From contig NW_017803413.1 in NCBI RefSeq assembly GCF_001625305.1, positions 195,464-259,463 of the forward strand: a stretch of 64,000 nt of DNA, in the 5' to 3' direction. Of the stretch, positions 12,089 to 23,961 are shown piece after piece. The notes beneath the pieces were generated by a model. It searched no databases. It had not been told where the DNA came from and worked only from the letters and a program-made list of their open reading frames with translations. The first letter of the stretch is position 1, and every line of letters begins with the position of its first letter. Source of the DNA: Branchiostoma belcheri (taxonomy: Eukaryota; Chordata; Leptocardii; Amphioxiformes; Branchiostomatidae). The position numbers and the translations under genes were made by a program.

Positions 12089-14257
12089 AACGCCTCTGAA
12101 AACATAACCTTCTTGGCGAAGGTAATAAGGTGGGGCGGAGGGTGGGTGTGAGTCACAGTGGGTATGAGCTGAGGGGGCATGAACTAACGGAAGGGCAGTA
12201 ACCTGCCACCTGTTTTTCATCTAAGACCACGTGATTGTGTTCATTATTTCCAGCATCGGTTTGTTCCCCAACTGATCCTTGTGACCTTTTCTGACTATGT
12301 TGTCATTGACGTGGCCATTTGTATTGTTAAATCTCCCTACATGACCTCTATAGTAAGAGTTGCCCCGCCCACAATGCCTAACTGGGCGTACAGTTGCAAA
12401 TTTACCGAACATGGAATAGTAGTTATCGCAATATCAGCTGCAAAATATCATATTTTTGTAGGTGCATATTAATTTTCATTCATATAAGTCAATTGAAATA
12501 ACCTGTTTTTTAGACTTTTGATTTTCAAACTGTTCAAGAATGCAGTAAAAGTAGCAGTTCCAAGCCTCTAACATTACATGCAATTGGGGACAGTTCACTG
12601 ATGATACAGGTAGGGCTAGGGGTTGAGTGAATGCGCAGGACACAGCAAAAATATAGTTAAAATTCTCAAAATTGAATGTTTAAGTAATAATATTTTTTAT
12701 ATCATTTGAACAGTTTACCCAATTAAAAGTAATTTTTTTAGACATGTTACCAAAATCAGAGTCCATTATTTTCTGTATTCCTGTGGTGGGCTTTTATAAT
12801 TTAATCAGGAATATGCAGCACGCCCATTTCAGCTGGGTCTCAGCTGGTAGTGGTCTACTGGGACACATCAGTGAGACACAAACAACATTTTCATTATCAG
12901 GCTGGACTTAAGCAAAAGGGTGACCTTGATATGACACATCAATGACACATTGTCATCTTGTCACTTTTTTAATGAATGCAAAAAATTGCTAGTATTGTAT
13001 GAACTACGATGGCTGTGTGAATCTTGTGTTTCAATCATAAGAGCTGACATCATTAAAGAATACAGTCTCTATACCGTATATTCAAGTCCAGAATAGAGAC
13101 AGTTCTGACAAAATTGTCTTACTCTTTTCCTCTGTCATTTTCATTTGATCTGGAACAAGGTACTCTGCCTATAGTACTGTATAGTGATGTCAGTTCAGAA
13201 TTCCTAAGATGAAGCAATGGCTTCACAAGACATCTAATAGTGACCCTACACTACAGTAATGAGACTTTACTGACCTTGCATCATTAGCCTGAGTCTAATA
13301 CACTAATGGTTGGAAACCCTCTTATGTAAAGCATATAGGACAGAGTGATGGATTCATGAGGTTAGTTGCCATGGTTACCAGCTGCCTATGACGTCAGTCG
13401 GAAAATGGGAATCAGGATGGGTGGTACACGGGTGATGGTCTGCATGTTTATCAGTTTCTTATTTACTTTTGTAGAAATATTTTATGGAGAGATGGTTTGT
13501 ATCATCCAAGTTTATGATATACAGTTTGTCCCAAGACATACTTTGATATCCATGTGAGGCACGATCCCCTGAGGTTCTGGAATATTCTCTTCCGTGTCAT
13601 TATCTGAACAACATAATGGGTAACCCATGAGAAGATTACAGACCTCAGCTCATTCTATGAGAGCAGGCAACCACCATAAATGTACTGAATTTTAGATTCT
13701 ATACTTTGAGCATGAAGTTGGGTTTGTTTTGACATCTTTTTTAAAATAACATTCTATAAAATTGTGTAATCTATATGTTAGTACAACAGAAAAAACTATT
13801 TGATGAAAAACATGCCAGAATTTTGTTGGTGCTCATGAATCATGATACAGAACTAGCAATCATGGCCCAATGTAATATTAGACAGGCTCCTCGTCGAAAT
13901 TTTATGTATAGTACAGTATTTTGCAAGTTAGCTCAAGACAGTGCCTTTAGTTAATACTTAAGGAGATGTTATATGGCTGTCAATATAAAGTAAAGATTGG
14001 TTATTTGAATTCATGTCTGGGTCTCAAGATTTAGAATCTTACAGATGGACAGGTACCTCAAAAGGTGTGTTATTCCAGCTAATTGTTACAAAATGTACAC
14101 CTCTCCCCCCAGATCCACCTCCCTAGGCACCACCCCCCTCCAGCTGAAGGAGCAGGCTCGAGACCCCCACAGTGTGAGATACACCACAGTCTGGTCTACT
14201 GCAGGCACAAGTGTCAGCAAGAAGGGGTCCAGACAAGATGTGCCCTTTGTCATGGAG
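10723..14257 (+). CDS. CNRIP1: CNRIP1 exons 1-2, extra copy A
   Basis: Exon 1A 10723-10901 (ATG, 59 codons plus 2 nt) and exon 2A 14113-14257 (1 nt plus 48 codons) carry intact GT-AG borders. They code the N-terminal two thirds of CB1 receptor-interacting protein. The protein sequence is identical to copy B: exon 1 has no nucleotide difference and exon 2 has four, all at third positions. No third exon follows before copy B, so this copy could only be completed by splicing to the single exon 3 at 21443. It is either the 5' part of the real gene with copy B as an inserted haplotype, or the reverse. Confidence 0.85.
11198..12124 (+). mobile_element. Non-autonomous DNA transposon with empty site in copy B
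   Basis: A 927 bp insertion in intron 1 of copy A, flanked by ATAAG on both sides (11193-11197 and 12125-12129). The paralogous position in copy B (about 16795-16806) lacks the insertion but retains ATAAGATAAG. Near the left end the motif TACCTTCGCCAA mirrors TTGGCGAAGGTA at the right end, so it carries inverted ends, the left one offset by about 24 bp. Internally it holds A/T-rich ATTTGCATAATT-type blocks, a repeated GGGGCCCAAA-like segment and a CA microsatellite. There is no transposase frame. The inverted relative at 3879-4741 confirms it is an interspersed family. The superfamily is not clear. Confidence 0.85.
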
Positions 14258-14966
14258 GTAGGAAAAACTTGCAGGGGAAATAGTGCATTTGTACATGGTT
14301 TAATCATGATGGGGTGAATATTGTTCTAGAGCTGTCACAGAGGACTGTTTTTTACCTCTAAAAATTGTTTGAATGAGGTTAAAGGTCAGAACACCTGTGT
14401 CTGTTGCAGCCATGCTTTTCAACTGTTCTACTTGTAACGTTAGGTACATGTGACTGTACTCTATATCCTTGTTAATGTTAGTTTATAGACCCGGGTGGCA
14501 CTGCAACTCAGGGTAATGAGACTCACACTTACCGCAACATCCAAATATAAAGGGACCTGACACCCATTGCCTTGTGTAAAGTTTTATGTCCTTTTCCATC
14601 ATAGTTATTGCGGCAAAATAAATCTGCACATCACAGTAATCATGAGGAATGGTTGGGTAATAATTACATATGCTTGAAGAATGAGTAATGTCTGACTCAG
14701 CAACACTTTTGCTTGAAGCAGTCCTCTAAGCACATTATCCAAGTGTCCATATCCCCACAGTCTGCTGGCAATAGGATATCATATCAGGGTCAGAAGAACT
14801 TACTCCAGGCCTTATCTCTGAAACACAGCCTGGAAAAATGTTCCACGCTACAAAAATCTATTAAACAGGTTGCCATGAAAGACTGCAGTCTATTTCTTGA
14901 GACATGGAGTGAGGGTGCAATTATTGATGTCTATAGAGCAAAAATGGGGGGGGGGGGGGGGCTCGT

Positions 14967-16148
14967 CACTGAATGACATCCAGTAAATTTCTAGCGGAGA
15001 CCAATCAGAGGGCTGCTGAATAATTTGAATAATTTATCAAGGCCCACGGACGCGGTTCTTTCACTTGTGAAGTAGCCAATTACCACCAAGCCGGTGGCAC
15101 ACAATGGGCGAAAACATGTATTTCACACCCATTGTACGTCGACATAAAGCACTTATACATTACAAACAGAATTTTCGTAGGACTGCCATTACTTTAGTTT
15201 GCAGCATGTGTATTGAGAACGAGTATCTTCATAATTCTGCTGGCTGTTTGTAGAAGAACGGCACAATAAAACAGTTTTCAATACCAACACGACTTAGCAG
15301 ATAACACGTAATGAAGCCCACTTTTTACGCAGATTGTAGCACTACGTAATGTTACACAAACTAACAGTAGATGTTTTAAGGAATTCACAGAAATGACAAT
15401 GATAGATAATGTAACGCATATACATTATACAGCACAAAATAAAGAGTAACAGTAATGTAGTCGTCTTTGGCCGGGTGTGGCAAGTTATAGTACGTACATG
15501 TATCGGTTCAATCTTTAACGGGTAAGTTGACAGCAACAAGCAAGATGCAAAGGTTCTATTACTTTTGCAGCTCACTTGCGTCTAGATTTGGGACGAACCC
15601 ATGTTACTTTTTCGCCGCAGTTTTTCGTGTAGTGGTTACTTCGACAGCCTTTCCGCTGACGCAAACATACTAGTTTGAGGTTCCACAGTTCTTACAACGT
15701 TAGCGCTTGAAGTGGTGTTTTCCAAGTTTGTTGGTCTAGTGATGTTGTCTTTGTTGGCTTGTTGTCTGTCATTTCCCTCTATTTTTGTGTTTGGCGGCCC
15801 GTCTTCGATGGGTTTGGTTTGGTTCACAAATCTCGGCTTCGCTAAGATACGTTCCTTCCCGTACGTAGTGGTCGCTCCATTAGCGCTAGTGCAGCCACAT
15901 TTGAATGTGTAAAACTTAATGTCTACAGTCCCGTTTTGATTCGTTCATCAAAGTAGATTTTACTAAGGTATGACTTTACTAACTGATTGTGGAAGTACTT
16001 AATACTGATGTAAACAAGAAACAATATACGCGCTCTGGTTGAGTTCATGGCATTTACATGAAACGAGGTGCTAATAGCCGCTAGTCGGTGACGCGTCAGC
16101 AGCCCTATGATTGGTCCCCGGTAGAAATCTACTGGATGTCATATAGTG
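14967..16148. mobile_element. TIR DNA transposon starting CACT, ~1.18 kb
   Basis: Inverted 53 bp termini lie at 14967-15019 and 16096-16148. They match at nearly all positions and start with CACT, then ATGACATCCAGTA. The interior is CpG-rich relative to the flanks, fitting a young insertion, and has no transposase-like frame, so it is non-autonomous. CACT ends recall the CACTA/EnSpm-Chapaev group. No clean target duplication is visible: both flanks run into poly-G stretches and the right flank meets an N gap at 16165. Copy B has only a short G-run at the matching point (21284-21290). Confidence 0.75.
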
Positions 16149-16164
16149 TACACGGGGGGGGGGG

Positions 16165-16184
16165 NNNNNNNNNNNNNNNNNNNN
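16165..16184. other. Assembly gap (20 N)
   Basis: Twenty N between a run of 11 G and the first base of copy B. The arbitrary size and the adjacent duplication suggest a scaffold join. Confidence 0.99.
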
Positions 16185-16301
16185 CATGTGATATGGAGAT
16201 AGGCGGTACGGCTGGTTTGAACATTCCAAGCGCGACGTTGGGCGGCAGATGACCGAGACATATTCCAGAGGCTCCGAGGAGTAACGTTACGAGACAAGGA
16301 C

Positions 16302-19300
16302 ATGGGCAGTGCTGATTTCATATTCAAGGTGACCGTCTCTATCCGTCGGGAGGACGACGGGTCGCCTGTGTTCTTCAAAATCGACGGCGGCAGGTTTAAG
16401 ACGAGTGAGAGGACCATCAAGCTACAGGCAGACGTCCAGTATCGGCTGGACATCGAGATCAAGCCATCGTTATACCCCAAGTACGTTTGTTGCAAAATTG
16501 CATTATGATCAATGATCAAAGCTAGGTTCAAAACTGTACGTCTGTATACTATGAAAACTAGAAGTGCCAGTAGGATTCTGCTTGCGACAGTTAACCAGCT
16601 GTCTTTGATCAGTCCAAGGACGTTATAGTCTTCCTGATCAGTGTGAAATGAGTCATCGTTGGATGACCAGTCATCTCTATAATTTCAATATTCTGTCTTA
16701 CTCCTTGGGGACCTTTGTTTGCAATTAACGTCAAAATGTTTTGTTTGCTGATTGCATGAGGCTGCCAGTCTGATTCTTTTCCAGAAAGTACTAAACATAA
16801 GATAAGGTGGGGCGGAGGGTGGGGGTGAGTCACAGCGGGTATGAGCTGAGGGGGCATGAACTAGCGGAAGGGCAGTAACCTGCCACCTGTTTTTCATCTA
16901 AGACCACGTGATTGTGTTCATTATTTCCAGGATCGGTTTGTTCCCCATCTGATCCTTGTGACCTTTTCTGACTTTGTTGTCATTGACGTGGCCATTAGTA
17001 TTATTAAATCCCCCTACATGACCTCTATAGTAAGAGTTTCCCCACCCACAATGCCTAACTGGGCGTGCAGTTGCAAATTTACCGAACATGGAATAGTAGT
17101 TATCGCTATATCAGCTGCAAAATATAATATTTTTGTAGGTGCATATTAATTTTCATTCATATAAGTCAATTGAAATAACCTGTTTTTTAGACTTTTGATT
17201 TTCAAACTGTTCAAGAATGCAGTAAAAGTAGCAGTTCCAAGCCTCTAACATTACATGCAATTGGGGACAGTTCACTGATGATACAGGTAGGGGTTGAGTG
17301 AATGCGCAGGACACAGCAAAAATATAGTTAAAATTCTCAAAACTGAATGTTTAAGTAATAATATTTTTTATATCATTTGATCAGTTTACCCAATTAAAAG
17401 TAATTTTAGACATGTTACCAAAATCAGAGTCCATTATTTTCTGTATTCCTGTGGTGGGCTTTTATAATTTAATCAGGTATATGCAGCACGCCCATTTCAG
17501 CTGGGTCTCAGCTGGTAGTGGTCTTCTGGGACACATCAGTGAGACAAAAACAACATTTTCATTATCAGGCTGGACTTAAGCAAAAGGGCGACCTTGATAT
17601 GACACATCAATGACACATTGTCATCTTGTCACTTTTTTAATGAATGCAAAAAATTGCTAGTATTGTATGAACTACGATGGCTGTGTGAATCTTGTGTTTC
17701 AATCATAAGAGCTGTCGTCATTAAAGAATACAGTCTCTATACCATATATTCAAGTCCAGAATAGAGACAGTTCTGACAAAATTGTCTTACTCTTTTCCTC
17801 TGTCATTTTTATTTCATCTGGAACAAGATACTCTTCCTATTATTGAACTGTCATCACTATACAGTACTATTTAATAGTACTGTATAGTGATGACAGTTTA
17901 GAATTCCTAAGATGAAGCAATGGCTTCACAAGACATCCTGTGTCTAATAGTGACCCTACACTACAGTAATGAGACTTTACTGACCTTACATCATTAGCCT
18001 GAGTCTAATACACTAATGGTTGGAACCCCTCTTATGTAAAGCATATAGGACAGAGTGATGGATTCATGAGGTTAGTTGCCATGGTAACACGCTGCCTATG
18101 ACGTCAGTCGGAAAATGGGAATCAGGATGGGTGGTACACGGGTGATGGTCTGCATGTTTATCAGTTTCTTATTTACTTTTGTAGAAATATTTTATGGAGA
18201 GATGGTTTGTATCATCCAAGTTTATGATATACAGTTTGTCATACATACTTTGATATCCATGTGAGGCACAATTCCCCTGAGCTTCTGGAATATTCTCTTC
18301 TGTGTCATTACATGTATCTGAACAACATAATGGGTAACCCATGAAAAGATTACAGACCTCAGCTCATTCTATGAGAGCAGGCAACCACCATAAATATACT
18401 GAATTTTAGATTCTATACTTTGAGCATGAAGTTGGGTTTGTTTTGACATTCTTTTTAAAATAACATTCTATAAAATTGTATAATCTATATGCAGTGGTCG
18501 AAATACTTTTTTTCAGTGCTCTGCAATATTGCAGAAGAGTCAAAATTTTGTTCTGCAATTTGAAAATACTTTCTGCAAATACACAAGCCTCCACACTACA
18601 ACCTTCTCAAACCATTAATGTCTTTTTTACATCATATATACCTTTGTAAATCTGTAGCATTACTGGAATTCTTTTAAGTTTAATCTATCACTCTTTTTAA
18701 TTTCAGACTTTATAGATCCTTCTCCATAGAAAATTTATCATTATGGGTTCACCACACCACGAAGTGGTGGTGAACCCATATTGCTTTTTCTGATGTTTCT
18801 TCTCCTCCTTCTCCTCCTCCTTCTTCTTCTTCTTCTTCTCCTGCCATTTTTTAAATGGATTCAGCTTCTTCATTTTAGGGCCTAAGGTCCTGAAATTTGG
18901 TATGGAGGTACAGTGGGCAAATACCCCTAGGCGTTTTTTAAATTTTTGTGATACAGGCTTTTAGAATGGTTTTATTTGAGTTTTTTGGCTGTGTTATAGC
19001 AAATGTATTACTGTGTTAGTGTGCCCAGTGCCGTGTTTACCACGTCTGGGCATGAGTCATCACAATGGAATGCAGGGCATCAACCAATAGGCATGCAGCT
19101 TTCCTCTATACTTCTTGCTGATTGGCTGTTGGGATTTAACTTGATTAACACCTGCACAGAGCATTTCCACCTGCACAGAGCATTTCTTGCTGATTGGCTG
19201 TTGGGATTTAACTTGATTAACACCTGCACAGAGCATTTCCATACTGACAGTATGTCTTTATTCAAGTGTTTTGGTAGGTATTTCAAGCTTTTCTGCTCCA

Positions 19301-21607
19301 GCATTGGAATGCGGGGCATGAACGTTTTTTTATTTATTTTGAAAATCAACAGTTTGCATTATGCAATTAAAAATCCTAACCAATAAAGTAGGGAATAGCT
19401 ATCCAACTGTTGTTTTAGTTGTATGTTACTTCATATTATAGTTATATCAATGTAAATCATTGTTTTCCCTTGTGTTTCTCATTCTTTCCCTGCCATGTCG
19501 TAAAATGTGGTGAACCCATCGCTGTATTTGCTCCAGAGCAAATATTGGCCTTTCTAGTTTACTCGTATCTTCACGGGTCTTTCACCGCTGTCTCCCACTT
19601 CAAGCTACTACTACTAAAATCACACCATACCTGTAAATGTACTAGTAATCACACCCACATATCATCCTTCCACACAACATACTAATAAAAGACACACCAA
19701 AAAAAAACAGTACTTAACTCTTAAGCAACTCGATATGATTTTGGTGCTACGGTTACCTGAAACAGTCAGACTACTACCTTTCGTCAGTGACACTAAGAGA
19801 ATTGCAGGTTTATAAGCATGAACTATTGATTCATATGCAAATTAGTGAAGACAAATTTTTGGAAGTCCAAAGGGAAACAAAAGATAGACAAGTCAAGATA
19901 AGGCGGATGCAAATTAGTAAAGCTCCTGTTGCTTCAAAACAGGAGCTTAAGTGTAACTTGTCTGTCCTTGGGGCCAGAGAGTTCTAGTTTGCTAAATTGA
20001 AAACTATTGAATCTGGAGCCTATTTTTCCTTCTGCAAAATTGCAGATTGTATAAATTTTTCTTCTGCAATCTTGAAAATCTATCTGCAGATTGCAGACTG
20101 CAGACAGGTATTTCGAACACTGATATGTCAGTACAACAGAAAAACTATATGATGAAAAACATGCCAGAATTTTGTTGGTGCTCATGAATCATGATACAGA
20201 ACTAGCAATTATGGCCCAATATAGTCATAATCATGGCATCAATATAATATTAGACAGGCTCCTGGTCAAAATTTTATGTATAGTACAGTATTTTGCAAGT
20301 TAGCTCAGGACAGTGCCTTTTACTTAGGGAGATGTTATATGACTGTCAATATAAAGTACAGATTTGTTATTTGAATTCATGTCTGGGTCTCAAGATTTAG
20401 AATCTTACAGATGGACAGGTACCTCCAAAGGTGTGTTATTCCAGCTAATTGTTACAAAATGTACACCTCTCCCCCCAGATCCACCTCACTAGGCACCACC
20501 CCCCTCCAGCTAAAGGAGCAGGCTCGAGACCCCCACAGTGTGAGATATACCACAGTCTGGTCCACTGCAGGCACAAGTGTCAGCAAGAAGGGGTCCAGAC
20601 AAGATGTGCCCTTTGTCATGGAGGTAGGAAAAACTTGCAGGGGAAATGGTGCATTTGTACATGGTTTAATCATGATGGGGTGAATATTGTTCTAGAGCTG
20701 TCACAGAGGACTGTTTTTTACCTCTAAAAATTGTTTGAATGAGGTTAAAGGTCAGAACACCTGTGTCTGTTGCAGCCATGCTTTTCAACTGTTCTACTTG
20801 TAACGTTAGGTACATGTGACTGTACTCTACATCCTTGTTAGTTTATAGTCCCAGGTGGCACTGCAACTCAGGGTAATGAGACCGCAACATCCAAATATAA
20901 AGGGACCTGACACCCATTGCCTTGTGTAAAGTTTTATGTCCTTTTCCATCATAGTTATTGCGGTTATCACAGTAATCATGAGGAATGGTTGGGTAATAAT
21001 TACATATGCATGAAGAATGAGTAATGTCTGACTAAGCAACACTTTTGCTTGAAGCAGTCCTCCAAGCACATTATCCAAGTGTCCATATCCCCACAGTCTG
21101 CTGGCAATAGGATATCATATCAGGGTCAGAAGAACTTCCTCCAGGCCTTATCTCTGAAACACAGGCTGGAAAAATGTTCCACGCTACAAAAATCTATTAA
21201 ACAGGTTGCTATAAAAGACTGCAGTCTATTTCTTGAGACATGGAGTGAGGGTGCAATTATTGATGTCTATAGAGCAAAAAGATGGGGGGGAAGAAGCCTA
21301 AATTCCATAAGTAAAGTTAAATACTAACGGATGAACTAATGGATGCAAACGTAAATGTCAAACATCATTGTCAACTACCCCCGGATTGTGAGGAAATAAG
21401 AGTATGTTACATGCTGAGTGGTCTCCTTTTTGTGTTGCACAGTTTGATGGGCTGGGCATGCTGAAGGTGTGTCTCCAGTGTAAGTTCTACAAGGCCAGTG
21501 ACTCGGACCACTGCAGCTGGGGAGACAGCTTCAAACAGATGGAGCTGAACTGCACACTTACAGAGGAGAGGACCTTCATCAAGGTCTACAACCAACAGTT
21601 TAAGTAA
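16302..21607 (+). CDS. CNRIP1: CB1 cannabinoid receptor-interacting protein 1
   Basis: Three exons: 16302-16480, 20479-20623, 21443-21607 (TAA stop). They join in phase into a 162 aa protein; the human protein has 164. Recognisable blocks are FKVTVSIRREDDGSPVFFKI with DGGRF and RTIKL in exon 1, TTPLQLKEQARD in exon 2, and CKFYKASDSDHCSWGDSF in exon 3, the last matching the conserved vertebrate KFYNY-x3-DHCQWG region. CNRIP1 is a small soluble beta-rich protein that binds the C-terminal tail of the CB1 receptor and dampens its constitutive activity. It is present in animals lacking CB1, so its ancestral partner may be another receptor. Exon 3 is single, so copies A and B share one 3' end. The promoter candidate is upstream of copy A only. 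Confidence 0.92.
17846..17898. repeat. Perfect 25-bp-arm palindrome in copy B intron 1
   Basis: Arms of 25 nt (left beginning AACTGTCATCACTATACAG) separated by TTA form a perfect hairpin. Copy A has only the right arm at the matching place (about 13168-13192, with changes), so the inverted arm was gained or lost between the copies. Confidence 0.85.
18743..19519. mobile_element. Nested repeat with TGGGTTCACCAC ends
   Basis: Inside the hAT-like insertion, ATGGGTTCACCAC at 18743-18755 is mirrored by GTGGTGAACCCAT at 19507-19519. The left end also forms its own hairpin with GGTGGTGAACCCAT at 18767-18779. Between them lie a pyrimidine (TTC/TCC) tract and a tandem repeat. It is probably an older non-autonomous element that landed in, or was captured by, the larger transposon. 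Confidence 0.55.
19112..19240. repeat. 72 bp tandem duplication
   Basis: The segment starting TTCTTGCTGATTGGCTG at 19112 restarts at 19184, 72 bp later, nearly identical. Within it ACCTGCACAGAGCATTT itself recurs. Confidence 0.85.
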
Positions 21608-23961
21608 GGACACTTCTAAGACCTCACCATTTTATTAATTTGGTTCTGTCTTTCAAATACTTCTTTCAAATCAGGTAATAGATTTTGTGCCAATTTTCAG
21701 TGCAAGGAAACACATTCCAACTTGTATGTTTGTTTTATAGATACATATGATATAGCAAGGTCAGGCCATCTATGAGACAAGTGCTCAATCATTTGTCTTG
21801 ATATGATATGATACACTGTAGAGTACATGTTTCATAAAGTGGTGACAGATGTTTCAATGTAATTGGTAAGTCATCTTGCCTTGACTATTGATGGTACTTA
21901 GGGAAGTATGTGCTCCAATATTGTAGCTCTGTCATTAGGTGTGACAATTGCATATTCAGCAAACAGCAGTTCCAGGCAAGTTCAAAATTAAAGTTCAAGG
22001 TAAATGTTCAAGTTCAAGGTGTTAAGTATAATGGTTTGTTGTCTTCATGAACTGTGCCAATGTGACATTCCAAGTATTTATCTTGAGGTAACTCCTTCGT
22101 TTATTTTAAGTCATAATGGTATTGTGTTACATGTAGGTTAGAATATTGTAGACAATCTATTATTCAGTATAGCATGTGAGAGTGCTAGATATCATCAATT
22201 GGAAATGCATCATGTTTGGAAATGAATTTGTCTCACCATGTGTGATTTAATTTGTGAGAAATATTACCTGTCTGGCAGCTATGATAGCAATATGCAAACA
22301 AGCACCCCAGTTAGCCTAAATACGCCTCATGTAATGAACATAGCTTAAAACGTACATTCACTTTGTTTTGTGCTATTGTCCATTCCTGTCATAGACTTCA
22401 ATAAAGAATGACAACATTCCATATCTTATGTGTGAAGTTTACAGGAATAAGGTCAATCTATTCTGACCATACTTGTTGCAACCCTTTTGAATGTCATCTG
22501 ATAAATTATCTAATGTTTTGGTTTTAAAAACTGTAATGGCCAAGACTTTGTTGTCAATCAAGAAAAGTATGAATCCCAATCAAAATCACATCATTAGCAG
22601 ATAAAAGATAGTCTTGGGTTCATGCACAATGTCATCGAAATTATCGACTATTGTTTTTCATTGCCTTGATTGATGTAATCTCATTATTTTTACTGCTGTT
22701 GGGGCTGCATCAGATGTGATTCCCATTATTTCTGCATGATCAGGATCTTTATGTCAATGTTGGAGAGAAGCAAGTTTTAATGGGCTGTCTGATGTCAGGA
22801 TGGAGGACATTTGTCACCATGTAACGTTACTACTGAAACTCTGATTGCTCTCACATGTGTGTGTATGTGAAAGACATGCATGGATAGGCCATGGATAATG
22901 TTGCAATTGACAATAGATATTGACGTGAGGAAACTGCTGGTTAACTTAAAAGCATTTGTACATTCTCTCAAACATTGTCACCCCTCATTCACTAATATGT
23001 AAACTTTATCAGTTGTATTACATGTGGAACTGTACTTGTTTGGGAGTAAGTAGTCATAGCTAGCATTCCAAATGTGGCATTACAATCATGTTGAAATTGT
23101 GATTTGGCATGTTCATTTGATGGTGATTTACATGTATTTAGTTTTGTAATATCAAAGAATTGCAACAACAGATTTGAATTCTTATAATAAATGTTCGTTA
23201 AGTCTGACATCGTATGATTTTTAATCTCCCAAATGTATTATGATTCATGATATGTCTAGTTTTACATTTCTATATCATTACAAGAGATTATTGTTCCTGG
23301 AGATTATCATCCAGTCATGGGCGAACAAGAAAATTCTTCTCCACTCTTATATGTTAAATGTAAATGAAATACTTATACATGTAATGTTAGTTATTTTGTC
23401 ATAAAAAATTGTTATCAGCTATCTTGTCACTTTCTTAATGAATCATACTTATCTTCTCACTTTATAGAAGGGCAAAGGTTCAAATGATGAAAATGCCTTC
23501 CTGTTGTAACCGTACATGTACTTTTAGATACACAATGTACTTCAAGACTGCTGTAGCAGTAGCAGTAGCTAGCAAACAGTAGTTTGAGTTACCTGGTCAG
23601 GCTACTTGAATGTATTGTTATCAATGTGAATTTGACAGTCACTATAATGTGTCATTGATAGAACATGTGCCTGTAAAGTAATGGTGATGTTGTTTCGATT
23701 GTGTGACCAGAATCTGTGCACAACTGTCAAGTTTGGTGATGAGCAATATACCCACAGAACTGAGTGTGTCATGGTGAGCTTGTCTGTAGAGGTTTGAAAC
23801 AGGATCTGTTGTACATGTACATTGTACAACAGCACAGTTTTCAGGAGGGTTATGTCCATGGTACTGAATCTGCGATGTCCTTGGTCCAAAGGTGTAGCTT
23901 TCATATGGGTTTGATAGCACCAAAATTCTTGTATATTTCCCCTTTTGGTCTTTCATAATAA
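21608..23961. other. CNRIP1 3' UTR and downstream AT-rich DNA
   Basis: The 3' UTR should begin at 21608, but I could not place its polyadenylation site securely. AT-rich single-copy-looking sequence follows, without a supported gene. Confidence 0.45.

Larger units (their letters stand above)
10606..14961. repeat. Duplication copy A (CNRIP1 5' half)
   Basis: Collinear with 16185-21290 and nearly identical where aligned, with many small indels. It covers exon 1, intron 1, exon 2 and part of intron 2. It differs by carrying the 11198-12124 transposon and lacking the 18492-20122 transposon. It ends in a run of about 16 G, where another transposon follows. Divergence is of allelic size and coding changes are only synonymous, which suggests an uncollapsed second haplotype, although a recent true duplication is possible. 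Confidence 0.9.
18492..20122. mobile_element. hAT-like TIR transposon inserted in copy B
   Basis: A 1631 bp insertion absent from copy A, where ATATG at 13773-13777 is uninterrupted. Its ends are CAGTGGTCGAAATAC and GTATTTCGAACACTG, inverted with one mismatch. ATATG is duplicated at 18487-18491 and 20123-20127. Subterminal regions repeat TCTGCAA/TTGCAGA motifs in inverted orientation. CAGTG-type ends with TCGAAAT fit the hAT superfamily, though hAT normally makes 8 bp target duplications and only 5 bp match here. No transposase frame is present. A second repeat is nested inside. Confidence 0.8.
16185..21290. repeat. Duplication copy B (CNRIP1 5' half)
   Basis: Second copy of the block at 10606-14961. 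It lacks the 11198-12124 transposon, carries the 18492-20122 insertion and continues without break into intron 2 and exon 3. Its left end is the N gap, so the promoter is not represented. Confidence 0.9.

Noticed and set aside
15712..15912. Hydrophobic 66-codon frame with signal-peptide look
   Set aside because: It lies inside the 14967-16148 transposon and has no similarity to a transposase or secreted family that I can recognise.
19112..19240. CRISPR-like repeat structure
   Set aside because: Only a two-unit tandem duplication without regular spacers, in eukaryotic transposon DNA.
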